Counted from the stretch's first letter, positions 16,034-26,275 are shown. The stretch: DNA of 64,000 nucleotides from Bacteroidetes bacterium HGW-Bacteroidetes-4 (GCA_002840905.1 PHDD01000025.1:1-64000); one strand, 5' to 3'. Numbers and translations are program-made. The notes: generated from the letters alone by a model not told the origin.

Positions 16034-17239
16034 TTATTTTATTTCCAACTTCTTTTTAATGTCTTTAGGAATAGCGTTTTTATGCACGCCAAAACTCAGG
16101 GTTTTGTATTGAACAAAAGCTTCAGAGGCGTAGAAGAACCCTCCATAACTATTGTAATCAGTTCCCCACGAGTTTTTAATATAATAGTATTTGCTGCCGT
16201 TCTGATCTTTGGCAATGCCGCTGATTACCATGCCGTGATCGTCGGTGGTTTGGTAATTATCAAACGCCAGCTGACGCAATTCCTGGGTAATTTTTTTCTC
16301 AGGTTTTGGAGCATCAAAGCTATAAAGCAATTTGTCGCGTTCTGTCTTGCTCATGCTTTCCCACTTCAGGCGTTCTTCGCCGGCCATTTCGGCCAAATCG
16401 TCCTGAGGAACAATGGCAACCCCATTTTTCGACGAAAATCCTTTTTCGCTTACATCGCTGGCCCAAACAACGGTATAACCCGATTCTATCGAATTATCAA
16501 AAACCTGCATCATTTCTTCCATCGGAATATTGTAATAATGCGACCAGGTCCAGTTATCCGGAACTTCTAAAACAAATGTTTCATAAAATGGATGATGGGT
16601 AAATGAGGTGAAAAAGAAATAATCGTCGGGGTTGATGCCTACAACCTCATCGGCAAAAGTGCGTGCCGTGTATTCTTTTCCATTCCAGGTAAATTTTTCC
16701 GGAATTTCACCAAAATAAGCATCGAGAATTCCCATAAACCCTCTGAACCAAGCAGTAGAAAGGCTTCGGTTTTTGTTTTCAATAACCCCATCCAGATAAC
16801 GTTTTAAAACTTCGTCAAGCTCACCATGGGTATGCACATCGGTCCCGTAATTCAATCCGGTGTAGGCTTCTTCAGGAAGCATCCCGTAATTTTTTATTAC
16901 GTTGAACACATCGTTCACCGCACCACCACCGCCAAAATTATAGTTCCCGTGCATACGCACATAATTCCAGGCTTTTTCTTCATAACTTTTGCGAACCACA
17001 TACAGTTCCGACAAATCAACCGCAGATTTTCCCATACGCAGCATTTCAGCCTCAACCATACCCATAGCCGAATAACTCCAGCAGGTTCCTGCCCGTTGTT
17101 GATTCTCAACCGGACTCGAAGGCACCTCTTTTACCATTGTAAACTGATACCCTTCCGACTTTTTGGATTCCGCTTCCTGTGCAAAAACTCCCAGGTTTAA
17201 TAAAAACATAGCTCCACTTAAAAACACCAATTTTTTCAT
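16034..17239 (-). CDS. Secreted bleomycin-hydrolase-like cysteine peptidase (family C1B)
   Basis: A papain-fold aminopeptidase of the bleomycin hydrolase/PepC group, 401 residues. A signal peptide (about 1-20, ending VFAQ) makes it exported, unlike cytosolic PepC. The catalytic residues are visible: oxyanion Gln and nucleophile Cys53 in NQQRAGTCWSYS, His in DDHGMVISG, and Asn in YYIKNSWGT. It probably trims peptides in the periplasm. It is monocistronic, with a divergent gap of about 530 bases on its left flank side. Confidence 0.88.
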   Translation of the reverse strand: MKKLVFLSGAMFLLNLGVFAQEAESKKSEGYQFTMVKEVPSSPVENQQRAGTCWSYSAMGMVEAEMLRMGKSAVDLSELYVVRKSYEEKAWNYVRMHGNYNFGGGGAVNDVFNVIKNYGMLPEEAYTGLNYGTDVHTHGELDEVLKRYLDGVIENKNRSLSTAWFRGFMGILDAYFGEIPEKFTWNGKEYTARTFADEVVGINPDDYFFFTSFTHHPFYETFVLEVPDNWTWSHYYNIPMEEMMQVFDNSIESGYTVVWASDVSEKGFSSKNGVAIVPQDDLAEMAGEERLKWESMSKTERDKLLYSFDAPKPEKKITQELRQLAFDNYQTTDDHGMVISGIAKDQNGSKYYYIKNSWGTDYNSYGGFFYASEAFVQYKTLSFGVHKNAIPKDIKKKLEIK

Positions 17240-17726
17240 ATCTTTTTAAATTTAATTTTTGTTTGACATTAGAATCCAAAAATAAAAAAAAGTAACAGGA
17301 ATGCCGGATGAATTGTTACTAAGCATAAACAGCAATTCTTTATGTGCTTTTGTTTAAAAGCAAAACAGCAATTTGATCTTTAATCATAAATCGTTGTTAT
17401 AGCCGTACATTTTCGCCCTCATACCTAAAAGAAAACGCGTTCAGGGGATAGAACAAAAGCCACATAACCCTGCTTATTATGTGCTTTGCTTACCTTATTT
17501 TAGTGAAATTCACTAGCGTTTTTTATAAGCGGCTTTTTCAAAATATGGAAAAACGACTCTCGAAACCTAAAAATGGCTTAACTAAATCTACCAACCCCTA
17601 TCCCATGGGAGTTAGTGTGCTTTAATACTTTTAACACACGTGAAGATGCTTGTACCCTGGAAAAAACACTTTAAAAAAAGCAGTTGGAAGAAAGATCTTA
17701 ATACAAAAATTCAGAAATAAGTCTGT
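17240..17726. other. Intergenic stretch without a recognisable gene
   Basis: About 490 bases between the C1B peptidase start and the tRNA-Arg promoter. Small palindromes occur (AGTGAAATTCACT near 17510; CACATAA...TTATGTG near 17461-17483) but no reading frame, repeat family member or clear promoter for the peptidase was found. Confidence 0.5.
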
Positions 17727-17757
17727 TTTGTGCATTTCATTTAATTACTTACTTTTG
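17727..17757 (+). promoter_or_regulatory. Bacteroidota sigma-70-type promoter of tRNA-Arg
   Basis: TTTG (17727-17730), 19 bases, then TACTTTTG (17750-17757): a perfect TTTG-N19-TAnnTTTG promoter. The tRNA begins 14 bases after the -7 element, so transcription starts only a few bases before the mature 5' end. Confidence 0.88.
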
Positions 17758-17771
17758 CCGCACATTTAGTT

Positions 17772-17843
17772 GCCCCCATAGTTCAAGGGATAGAATAGCA
17801 GTTTCCTAAACTGTAGATCCAAGTTCGAGTCTTGGTGGGGGTA
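17772..17843 (+). tRNA. tRNA-Arg (CCU)
   Basis: Complete cloverleaf. The acceptor stem is GCCCCCA/TGGGGGT (first pair a G-T wobble), the anticodon loop TTCCTAA gives anticodon CCT, and the T arm is TTCGAGT. The discriminator is A and CCA is not encoded. It reads AGG codons. Confidence 0.93.
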
Positions 17844-18067
17844 CTATTCTTAATCCAATACCCGGCATTATATTTTCCATACTTTCAATATAAAGATTTG
17901 GTTCTTGGGTTTGTGAAATCATCTTAAACGGTCCTTTTCTCACAAACATTTTGTATTTTGTCCCTAAGTTTATCTTTTTTGAAACGAGCATGTTCGTTTA
18001 AAACACAATCACGGATGAAAATTTACATGCGAGTTCTATCCGGCTTTATGAAATAAATTATATTCCG

Positions 18068-18790
18068 ATGAAAATTTGCTATGCTGTTTTGATTTTTCTG
18101 CTGTTTTCGTTTTCGTTAAACGCACAAAAAAATCACGTGAGTTTAAGCATGGGTTTGGCTTATCCGTTGGGAGAATTTGCCAAGTCAGGCGATTATTATA
18201 ATCATGGTTATGCCATGCCCGGCTTTAATTTAAGTTTTGAGGGAAATTATATTCCTTTGTGGTACGTAGGAGTGGGCGGTGCTGCTAATTTTACCACAAA
18301 CTATACCCACTCGGATAAATTATTCGAAGATTTAGTTGATGTAATTAATCGGAACCCTGTTTCCCAAATACCCGATAATACCAATGTTGTTCACGAAACA
18401 GACCGCTGGAGTTATGTGAACCTGGTAGCAGGCCCAACGCTTGCCATTCCATTAACCCGGTTTCAATGGAATATAAAATGTTTTGCCGGCATAAGCGTAA
18501 TATTTCCACCCACACAGAGTATGGTAATTCCGTCCGAAATTGGTTCGTACAGCCATTCAGGAGACGCGCAAAATATTGCATTTAGTTACTTGCTGGGAAC
18601 CGACCTTATCTACAAGCTGATGAAAAATTACAGCATCATTCTTAATGCGGCCTATTCCCAAACACAATCCGAATCCCAATCAAATTTAAGTTATTCGGTC
18701 GACGGACAAACCTCCATCCTGGAACCTTTTACAAAAAATACGGATATTCAGTCGCTTCACCTTACACTGGGTTTGGCTTATTTGTTTTAA
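18068..18790 (+). CDS. Outer-membrane beta-barrel protein
   Basis: A 240-residue protein with signal peptide (MKICYAVLIFLLFSFSLNAQ) and alternating strand pattern: SLSMGLAYPLGEFA, YVGVGGAANF and a C-terminal LHLTLGLAYLF ending in Phe, as outer-membrane barrels do. No specific function can be assigned. It is monocistronic, 157 bases ahead of the OmpA operon on the same strand. Confidence 0.65.
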   Translation: MKICYAVLIFLLFSFSLNAQKNHVSLSMGLAYPLGEFAKSGDYYNHGYAMPGFNLSFEGNYIPLWYVGVGGAANFTTNYTHSDKLFEDLVDVINRNPVSQIPDNTNVVHETDRWSYVNLVAGPTLAIPLTRFQWNIKCFAGISVIFPPTQSMVIPSEIGSYSHSGDAQNIAFSYLLGTDLIYKLMKNYSIILNAAYSQTQSESQSNLSYSVDGQTSILEPFTKNTDIQSLHLTLGLAYLF

Positions 18791-18946
18791 TTTTTTTTCT
18801 TCTTTATCCGGTTCCTGTACAAAAAATAATAACCTGCTCAAGGATAATAATGTGTCAACTGTCAAAATAGTTTTTCAATCTATTGTTTTTTTCAGTAAAC
18901 TTGTAGCTATGCAAATAAATTAGCGCAACAAAAACCGGAATTACAG

Positions 18947-21427
18947 ATGAAAACTTTTTATGCAGTTTTGTTATTGATAACCCTGGCTCTTAGCTCTGCC
19001 TTGGCTCAGGAGAATCCAACCATTGACAAAAAAACCTTTTTTGCCAATCCCGACGGACTGGTTCGGGTTAAAAAAGATTTTAGGTTGGCGGAAAAATATT
19101 ACCAAAAAGGGCAGGGAACCTACGATGAAGCTCTTAAACACTATTTAAAACTGTTTCAATACAATCCCGAATCGCATGCGCTAAACTATAAAATTGGAGT
19201 ATGCTACTTGTTTAACTCAAACAAAAAAGCTTCGCTGGACTATTTTCTAAAAAGTGCTCCCGAAGTTGCCCGCGATTATTATTTGTTGCTGGGACGCTCG
19301 TATCAGTTTAACTTAAAATTTGATGAGGCCAGCGACGCATACGGAAAACACATGGAGTCTCTTTCAAAATGGAAAAAGTTTGATTTCAGAAAAGAATATA
19401 CCCAGTTGATTGAAGAATGCAATACCGGAAAGGAGATTATGAAAGATTCCCTTTCGGCTTTTATAGTTAATTTAGGCCCTATCATCAACAGTTACTACGA
19501 CGAATATGGTGCTTATCTTCCTTTCGACGACACCATTATCTACTACACATCGAAGCGTCCAAAGGTTGAACCTCGCAAAAGGGAGTCGCGTTTTAAATAT
19601 AATGAGCGCCTGTTAACTTCAAACAACGCCATTTACCAGCCGGCACGCTACGCCAGTGAGTTGCCAAAACTCAGCTTTAATGACAACACCAGTCTGGCCG
19701 GGGTCGATCACCATCAAAAAAGAATTTTTATTTACCGGGGAGCTACACATCATGGGCGGCTTTTCTCGGCAAAATACAATGGCAAGCGCTGGAAAACAAA
19801 GTTGCTTAAAGGAAAAATCAATCACATTGCCTATAAAGAAACATCCATCAGCATAGCCGACGATGGAACCACCTATTATGTTACCAACCGACGTGGAGGA
19901 CTGGGAGGTAAAGATATCTGGGTAGCAAAACAGGTGGCTGAAAACAAATTCAAGGAAATAAAAAATATGGGAGCTCCCTTAAACACTCCTTTTGACGAAG
20001 AAGGCGTTTTTGTAGCTCCCGATGGAAACACGTTGTTCTTTTCATCGAACGGACATAAGGGAATGGGCGGTTTTGATGTTTACAAAAGCACAAAAAACGA
20101 AGACGGAACCTGGTCGGAACCCATAAATATGGGCCATCCCATAAACAGTCCTTCCGACGAACTTTTCTACCATCCTACAGCCGATACCATGGTTGCCCTT
20201 TATTCAACCATTCGTGGCGACAGTTATGGTGGATTGGATATATACAAAATTCAGATTGATCCCCGGATTCCCTTTAAGCTTATTGGTTCGGTTACCGACA
20301 GTGAAGATGGCAGCATCCTTCCTGCAGCTGTAACCCTTTACGAGGGAAAAACACAACGTTTGTTGCAAAGCACTAAAGTAGATAGTATAGCAGGAATCTA
20401 CCTGTTCGATTTGGAAGACGTAGGCGATTATTTTATTACCGTTGATTATGAAGGATACAAATCGATTACTGAAAATGTGGTTTGTCCAACAAATAAATAT
20501 GAGACTATTGTACAGGATTTTAGAACCGAGAAGCTAAAGCATCCATTTACGTTAATTGGAAAGGTTTATGATTTGGATAAATACACGCCATTACAAGCAG
20601 CATTGACATTTAGGCTGGCTCATCAGGATTCGGTAATTGCGCGTGTGGTATCATCCGACTCAACCGGTAAATACAACGTAACCTTCGATGATAAATACGA
20701 CATGATAATTGACGTGGTGGCCGAAGATTATTTCGACGTGCAGGAACCTTTAAATGCCACTAACGAACCTAACAACATTATCTCGAAAGATATAGCGCTA
20801 AAACGAAGTAGGATAGAATACACGCTTACCGGGCGAATTCTTCAGGAAGAAAGCAATGCTCCGGTTCGTGCAGCCATCAGCTTTTTTGCCCCAAACAGCA
20901 GCGAACCTTTTGCCATTGTAATTTCTGACAGTGTTGAGGGTAAATATACGGCAACCATCGAAAATCCTGGTCCTTTTCTACTTGAAATAGAATCCAATGG
21001 CTATTTCTTCCTAAATGAAACCTATCAGTTTCCGGAAGGACAAACCTATACCGCCAAAAACTTCCTGCTGAAAAAAATGGAAACCGGGGTTAAGTTTGTG
21101 GTTAACAACATTCTTTTTAACACCGGTAAAGCATCGCTGATGCCGGAATCGTTTAAGGAACTGGATAAGCTTGCCGATTTGCTGCAAAAAAATGCCGGTA
21201 TCCGCATAGAAGTTTCGGGACACACCGACAATGTCGGATCGGCTTCTATAAACAAAAAAATATCCAAAAGCCGTGCGCTAACGGTAAAAAACTATCTGGT
21301 ATCGCGGGGTATTGAACAAGACCGTATGGAATATGAGGGATATGGTTTCGACCAACCCATTGCACCCAACGACACACCCGAAGGACGGGCCATGAACCGA
21401 AGGGTTGAAGTTAAGATTATACAATAA
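18947..21427 (+). CDS. OmpA-family protein with TPR, PD40 and Cna-B-like domains
   Basis: An 826-residue envelope protein. It has a signal peptide (1-20), a TPR-like helical region (about 30-165), a PD40/WD40-like propeller (about 225-415, with repeats such as PDGNTLFFSSNGHKGMGGFDVY and DELFYHPTADTMVALYS), three carboxypeptidase-regulatory-like beta domains (about 435-700) and a C-terminal OmpA peptidoglycan-binding domain (about 710-826, VSGHTDNVGS and NRRVEVKI). This architecture is that of the OmpA partners of PorP/SprF-type proteins in T9SS organisms. It heads a compact operon: 18 bases to the lipoprotein and then 18 bases to the DUF5723 gene. Confidence 0.85.
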   Translation: MKTFYAVLLLITLALSSALAQENPTIDKKTFFANPDGLVRVKKDFRLAEKYYQKGQGTYDEALKHYLKLFQYNPESHALNYKIGVCYLFNSNKKASLDYFLKSAPEVARDYYLLLGRSYQFNLKFDEASDAYGKHMESLSKWKKFDFRKEYTQLIEECNTGKEIMKDSLSAFIVNLGPIINSYYDEYGAYLPFDDTIIYYTSKRPKVEPRKRESRFKYNERLLTSNNAIYQPARYASELPKLSFNDNTSLAGVDHHQKRIFIYRGATHHGRLFSAKYNGKRWKTKLLKGKINHIAYKETSISIADDGTTYYVTNRRGGLGGKDIWVAKQVAENKFKEIKNMGAPLNTPFDEEGVFVAPDGNTLFFSSNGHKGMGGFDVYKSTKNEDGTWSEPINMGHPINSPSDELFYHPTADTMVALYSTIRGDSYGGLDIYKIQIDPRIPFKLIGSVTDSEDGSILPAAVTLYEGKTQRLLQSTKVDSIAGIYLFDLEDVGDYFITVDYEGYKSITENVVCPTNKYETIVQDFRTEKLKHPFTLIGKVYDLDKYTPLQAALTFRLAHQDSVIARVVSSDSTGKYNVTFDDKYDMIIDVVAEDYFDVQEPLNATNEPNNIISKDIALKRSRIEYTLTGRILQEESNAPVRAAISFFAPNSSEPFAIVISDSVEGKYTATIENPGPFLLEIESNGYFFLNETYQFPEGQTYTAKNFLLKKMETGVKFVVNNILFNTGKASLMPESFKELDKLADLLQKNAGIRIEVSGHTDNVGSASINKKISKSRALTVKNYLVSRGIEQDRMEYEGYGFDQPIAPNDTPEGRAMNRRVEVKIIQ

Positions 21428-21445
21428 CTGATTAATTTTTGGATT

Positions 21446-23065
21446 ATGAAAAGATTAAAAACACATAACAGCTTATTTCTTGCAGGAATTTTTTTACTGG
21501 CTACCAGCTGTTTTGAGGACGGAGTAGAATTAACCGATCCCCACAAATATGATCGCGCACTGAATCTGGCCGGTCCCATCGGTAACATTAACCTTAGTAC
21601 CGTATCGCTTTTGAAACAGCTGGGTTCAGACTCCTACATAATTGTTGATGATGAAGGCTTGTTACACGTGCAGGTCGACACTTCGATTACGGCTACCTGG
21701 GAAGATGTGATTTCAATTAACGATCTGACCACTTCGCGCACTTACGACATTAATCCCAATAAAAAAGCCCCGGTAGGTCCCTTTTATGATACTATTGTTG
21801 TAAATGTTTTCTCCCTGGGCGAAGACAACCAGCGGTTCGACCGCTTGTTGGTAGAAACCGGACAACTGGGAATTTCTGTTATCCTGCCCAATAATTTTGA
21901 GGGTTCATATACCATAACCATACCAGAAATCACAAATCCTGCTGGGGAATCGGTAGTTTTACCTACCCGAAATTTTAATGATGCGTCGCCCATTGACCCT
22001 ATCGATATTGCCAACGACTCAATAGTTTTTAATAACGCTGATGGTAAAAGTTTTATAACCATAGTAACCGAAGTAGATGTTACCAATGTTACCGGAAGTC
22101 CGGCAAACACCCAAATGCAGGTCGATGTAAACATAACCGGATTTAAGCCGGCTTATGTTGAAGGCTATTTTGGTAAAATGAATGTGCTGGAACAAACCCG
22201 CGAACAGCGTTTCGATTTCTTCAAGGACTTCAATTTTGCAGACATGGTACAATTCCAGGAAATCAGCCTTGAACTGAACATCGAAAATTATTTTGGCATT
22301 CCCCTGACTTTGAATATTGACTCTTTGGTGTTTGAAAACACCCAAAGCGGCCAAATTGAGCACATCAGCATTGATGGAAATTCCATTGAAGTAGAACGGG
22401 CCTTTGCACCAGATGAGCCATCTACCAATCAACTGCTGATAAATAACAACAACTCCAATTTAATTGACGGAATTAATCTGGGTCCCGACCGGGTATTTAT
22501 GGCCTTTATTGGTCAATCCAATCCCGCAGGAGAAACTGCACAACCCAACTTTATCAACACCAATACTCAGGTAAGGGCCGAAATATTAATTGACCTGCCT
22601 TTCTGGTTTAAAACCAGTTTGTATGAGCGTACCGATACCATAAGTTTTGATGTGGTGGGTCTTTTTAAAGACAGCGCTCAGGTAGATATGGTAGAGGAAA
22701 TCAATCTGGATTTGACTTTTGATAACGGTTTTCCTTTTAATATTCAGTCTCAATTTATTATGGTTAACGACAATGGATTTGAAATTGACTCGCTGTTTAA
22801 TCAGGACGGAGGCCTGTTTATTTGGGAATCGGGCCAAATGGACTCTCAAGGAAAGGTTATCGCACCCACATCAACAAAAATACAGCTAAGAATTGATAAA
22901 GCCCTTACAAAAAAACTTTACGATAATGAATCTTCACGCATTCATATACGAAGCCGTATAAGTTCAGGCGATAAGGAAAATCCCGATTTCGTTCGTCTAT
23001 ACGATTACTATACTATAAAAGGCAGCATGAAGTTTGAAGTAAAAAGCAGCGATTTAAGCTATTAA
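21446..23065 (+). CDS. Large hypothetical lipoprotein of the OmpA-DUF5723 operon
   Basis: Unrecognised family. The 539-residue product has a signal peptide with lipobox LATSC and then a long beta-rich acidic sequence without transmembrane segments. It has no enzyme motif; segments such as SLELNIENYFGIPLTLNIDS and EINLDLTFDNGFPFNIQS suggest repeated beta-sandwich units of about 200 residues. Its position between an OmpA-type anchor and a DUF5723 barrel-like protein suggests the three form an outer-membrane complex; that is inference. Confidence 0.7.
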   Translation: MKRLKTHNSLFLAGIFLLATSCFEDGVELTDPHKYDRALNLAGPIGNINLSTVSLLKQLGSDSYIIVDDEGLLHVQVDTSITATWEDVISINDLTTSRTYDINPNKKAPVGPFYDTIVVNVFSLGEDNQRFDRLLVETGQLGISVILPNNFEGSYTITIPEITNPAGESVVLPTRNFNDASPIDPIDIANDSIVFNNADGKSFITIVTEVDVTNVTGSPANTQMQVDVNITGFKPAYVEGYFGKMNVLEQTREQRFDFFKDFNFADMVQFQEISLELNIENYFGIPLTLNIDSLVFENTQSGQIEHISIDGNSIEVERAFAPDEPSTNQLLINNNNSNLIDGINLGPDRVFMAFIGQSNPAGETAQPNFINTNTQVRAEILIDLPFWFKTSLYERTDTISFDVVGLFKDSAQVDMVEEINLDLTFDNGFPFNIQSQFIMVNDNGFEIDSLFNQDGGLFIWESGQMDSQGKVIAPTSTKIQLRIDKALTKKLYDNESSRIHIRSRISSGDKENPDFVRLYDYYTIKGSMKFEVKSSDLSY

Positions 23066-23083
23066 TATCGAAAAAGTACTACT

Positions 23084-24580
23084 ATGAAGCAACAATACAA
23101 ACTCCTTTTAACCTTTACTTCGGTTCTGTTCTTCTGGTTGGGCTCCTATGGGCAACAACCCCTTTCGCTTTACTACCTCGAGAACATTCCGCAATCTTCA
23201 TTTATCAATCCGGCTATGGCCCCGCGCGCCAATGCTTTTTTTGGTATCCCGGGAGTTAATGCCATTTATATTGGGGTAAACACCGATTTATTTGGCTCCG
23301 AGCTTTTTCAAAAAGCCCCCGACGGTTCCGACATTACGCTTACCAGTAAATATTTCGACTATAATAAGCTGTATAAACGAATCGGTAAAGCCGGCAACTT
23401 AAGCCCTTATTTTAGCATCGCACCCATAGCCTTTGGTTTTAGTGGCAAAAAAGGGTATTTTACCTTTAGCTGGTCCGAAAAAGTAAATGCTTCAATGAAT
23501 TTGCCTAAAGATTTATTTACTATGGCCGATATAGGCTTGTTTCCCAACGGAACGCACCTCGATTTTAGTCCCCTGGCACTAAATGCACAATATTATCGCG
23601 AACTTTCTTTTGGTTATTCCTATAAATTCATGAGCAAGCTCCGCGTAGGAGCTCATGTTAAGTTGTTGCAGGGATTGGCTGCCATGAAAACCGATCTGGA
23701 AAAATTCGACATCCAAACCAGCACCGACGAATGGCTGGTTGATATGGAAGGAACGGTGTACCTTTCGGCCCCCATTACGGTAACCACCGACGAAAACAAC
23801 GTTCCCGATGGAATGGAAGATTTTGACAGCAGCACCAAGAACCTTATTAACAAAGGGCTACTTAACTTTTCGAACCCAGGTGTTGCTTTTGATTTAGGCG
23901 CGGTTTATGAACACAATCCCAGTTGGACATTTTCAGCATCAATAAACGATTTGGGCTTTATTAAATGGGGTGGCGATTTAACCTCGCTCACGGCTAATGG
24001 AACTTACCGTTTCAGTGGTGTTAATATTGATGAATCGAACATCGACAGTTTGAGTGGCGATTATATTGTGAATATGGTGCTTGATTCACTTAAAAATGCC
24101 GTAAACTTACAACGAGGTTCCCGTAGTTTTTCCACAGGCTTGGGACCAAAAATTTACCTGGGGGCCAAATACAATGTGAATCATTATTTTGCCCTGGGTG
24201 CGGTCTCGCGTACTTCGTTCTACAAAAACGACTTTCAACAGGAATTTAATGTCTCGGCCAACCTTAACCTCTACCACTTTTTAACCACCTCGGTGAATTA
24301 TACCCTTGCGGTTAATGGTGCCAACTCAGTGGGTTTTGCGCTGGGATTGCGCGGCAGTTCATTGCAGTTCTATCTGGCAGCCGATTACCTGCCTTACAAA
24401 TGGAGGCCATACACCATTAATTTTACCGCTGACGAAGGAGAGCAGGCCAATGAACCCATTGAAATTCCACGAGCTCCAAAAAGTTTCGACAACTTTAATT
24501 TGATGCTGGGCTTTAACCTGCTGTTTGGGGCCAATGGCTTCCGCGACGAACCCATGATTGATGCGTATGAATCGTTTTAG
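23084..24580 (+). CDS. DUF5723 family outer-membrane protein
   Basis: A 498-residue protein with signal peptide (1-24). The family hallmark near the N-terminus is LYYLENIPQSSFINPAMAPR, similar in layout to PorP/SprF proteins (SxxNPAxxG), followed by beta-barrel-like strands to the end (SFDNFNLMLGFNLLFG). It probably sits in the outer membrane with the OmpA-domain protein encoded two genes upstream. The function is not known; a gliding/T9SS-linked or surface-anchoring role is plausible. It ends the operon, and palindromic repeats follow. Confidence 0.78.
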   Translation: MKQQYKLLLTFTSVLFFWLGSYGQQPLSLYYLENIPQSSFINPAMAPRANAFFGIPGVNAIYIGVNTDLFGSELFQKAPDGSDITLTSKYFDYNKLYKRIGKAGNLSPYFSIAPIAFGFSGKKGYFTFSWSEKVNASMNLPKDLFTMADIGLFPNGTHLDFSPLALNAQYYRELSFGYSYKFMSKLRVGAHVKLLQGLAAMKTDLEKFDIQTSTDEWLVDMEGTVYLSAPITVTTDENNVPDGMEDFDSSTKNLINKGLLNFSNPGVAFDLGAVYEHNPSWTFSASINDLGFIKWGGDLTSLTANGTYRFSGVNIDESNIDSLSGDYIVNMVLDSLKNAVNLQRGSRSFSTGLGPKIYLGAKYNVNHYFALGAVSRTSFYKNDFQQEFNVSANLNLYHFLTTSVNYTLAVNGANSVGFALGLRGSSLQFYLAADYLPYKWRPYTINFTADEGEQANEPIEIPRAPKSFDNFNLMLGFNLLFGANGFRDEPMIDAYESF

Positions 24581-24596
24581 ATTTTTATAAGGATTC

Positions 24597-24720
24597 ACCA
24601 CCCGCAGCCATGCTGCTGGATTAACACGGACCAACCATAGGCCTGTTAGCACAAATAAAAAAAGCACCATAATCTGCGTGTTTCTGTGGTGAAGAAAAGC
24701 ACCACCCGCAGCAATGTTGC
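24597..24720 (-). repeat. Family A hairpin repeats, two copies
   Basis: Two copies of ACCACCC plus a 5-bp hairpin with 3-nt loop: GCAGC-CAT-GCTGC (24604-24616) and GCAGC-AAT-GTTGC (24708-24720), the second with a G-T wobble. Reverse-complemented they match the GCRRC-NNN-GYYGC-GGGTGGT elements at 42.5-44.7 kb. Between them lies a degenerate family C palindrome (near 24651-24692). The rest of the 24581-24918 gap holds no gene. Confidence 0.65.
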
Positions 24721-24918
24721 TAGATTACACAGACTTGCCTGCCTCTGGCGGGGTTACACAAAAAATAGAAATAAGCGAGAAGCTAAATCTGTGATAACCG
24801 GCCAACCGTTGGTCGGTGAATCCCAGACACTTTTCGGGAGTGGTGAAAAAAAACTCAGCAAGGCCCCACATTTCAGAAACTTTAAATACTTTTAAGTTTT
24901 TAAACAAACGAATCATCC

Positions 24919-26253
24919 TTGTATCAACTGCTGACCATAAAAGATTTTATCGTTGTCCCCGTTTTGCTTATGGTAGCTTACCTTTGGGCAAATCGGGTAA
25001 AAAATAAAAACCTCGTCCAATCGCCCTATTACCGATATTTTGCCTGGGGTCTTTGGGCAAAAATAGCGGCCGGATTGGCTTTTGCTGCCGTTTATCTTTT
25101 TTATTACGGAGGAGGCGACACCGTTTACTATTTTTTTGGCTCGGCCAGCACCGTTAAAATGGCCGGAAAAGACTTTTGGGCTTTTATCCGCCTGCTTTAT
25201 GGCGATCACAGCGCTGAAATTTACAGCCTCTTCGACCGCTCCACGGGTTGGCCATTATACTGGCGTGACATCAACTCCTATGCCGTAAGTCGTTTTAACG
25301 TACCCTTCTACCTGCTGGGCTTGGGATCCTACCTGGGAAACACCATTGTGATGAACCTGTTTTTATACCTGGGTACCTGGCATTTCTTTAAATTGTTACT
25401 GGAGTTGTATCCCCGACAGGAAAAGGCCCTTGCCTGGGCCTTGCTATTTGTTCCCAGTGTGGTGTTCTGGACAAGCGGCATACTAAAAGACGGATGGACC
25501 CTTACCGCCATTCTGTTTATGTTTGTAACCATTTACCGCCTGTTTATCAAGCGGCAAAAATTCTGGAAGAACCTCTTTATCCTGCTTTTTTGGTCTTACA
25601 TTGCCTTTTCCATCCGGCCCTATATTTTTTATGTAAGCATTGGCTCCGGATTAATCTGGCTTACGTTTACGGCCATAAAGGCCATACAAAGTTCGTTTTT
25701 ACGCACCATTGCCCTGCCTTTTCTGGTTTTTTTAGCCTGGATATCCGGCGCCATAATAATAGCCCAAACGGGCGAATTGGCCGGGTCGCGTTATTCCAGT
25801 CTCGATGCCATGCTCGAAACAGCCTGGATTATACAGGACGACCTGAAAAAAGACTATTACGGTGGTAACAGTTTCGATATTGGAACTTTTGAACCCACCT
25901 TAAGCGGAGTCCTGGGCAAAGCACCAAAGGCTATAGTGGCCGGACTGTTTCGCCCTTTTGTGTGGGAAGGCCAGGGAGCTTTAATGCTATTGTCGGGGTT
26001 GGAAAACCTGATTTTACTCCTGCTCGTTGCATGGGTGCTGCTAAAAACCGGACCCTTTCGATTTTTTAGCCGTCTGTATCACGATCCCTTAATCCTTTCT
26101 CTTTTTGTCTTTGCCCTGACCTTTGCTTTTTTTGTTGGGCTTACCACAGCCAACTTTGGTGCCCTGGTACGCTATGTGGTTCCCGGAAAATTACTGATGG
26201 TACTGGTGGTGGTGTTGACTTATAAAAAGGATAAAATACAGCTTACTTCTTGA
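24919..26253 (+). CDS. Polytopic membrane protein, possibly polysaccharide-related
   Basis: A 444-residue integral membrane protein with about ten hydrophobic spans and no recognisable catalytic motif. Conserved-looking loops include YYGGGDTVYYFF, TSGILKDGW and SIRPYIFY. The overall look resembles EpsG/Wzy-type or GT-C-like proteins of exopolysaccharide loci, and it lies next to a glycosyltransferase region, but it is on the opposite strand and I cannot assign a function. Translation seems to start at the TTG at 24919, since no ATG precedes the first hydrophobic span. Confidence 0.7.
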   Translation: MYQLLTIKDFIVVPVLLMVAYLWANRVKNKNLVQSPYYRYFAWGLWAKIAAGLAFAAVYLFYYGGGDTVYYFFGSASTVKMAGKDFWAFIRLLYGDHSAEIYSLFDRSTGWPLYWRDINSYAVSRFNVPFYLLGLGSYLGNTIVMNLFLYLGTWHFFKLLLELYPRQEKALAWALLFVPSVVFWTSGILKDGWTLTAILFMFVTIYRLFIKRQKFWKNLFILLFWSYIAFSIRPYIFYVSIGSGLIWLTFTAIKAIQSSFLRTIALPFLVFLAWISGAIIIAQTGELAGSRYSSLDAMLETAWIIQDDLKKDYYGGNSFDIGTFEPTLSGVLGKAPKAIVAGLFRPFVWEGQGALMLLSGLENLILLLLVAWVLLKTGPFRFFSRLYHDPLILSLFVFALTFAFFVGLTTANFGALVRYVVPGKLLMVLVVVLTYKKDKIQLTS

Positions 26254-26275
26254 TTGCATTAATTGCTCCTCAACA

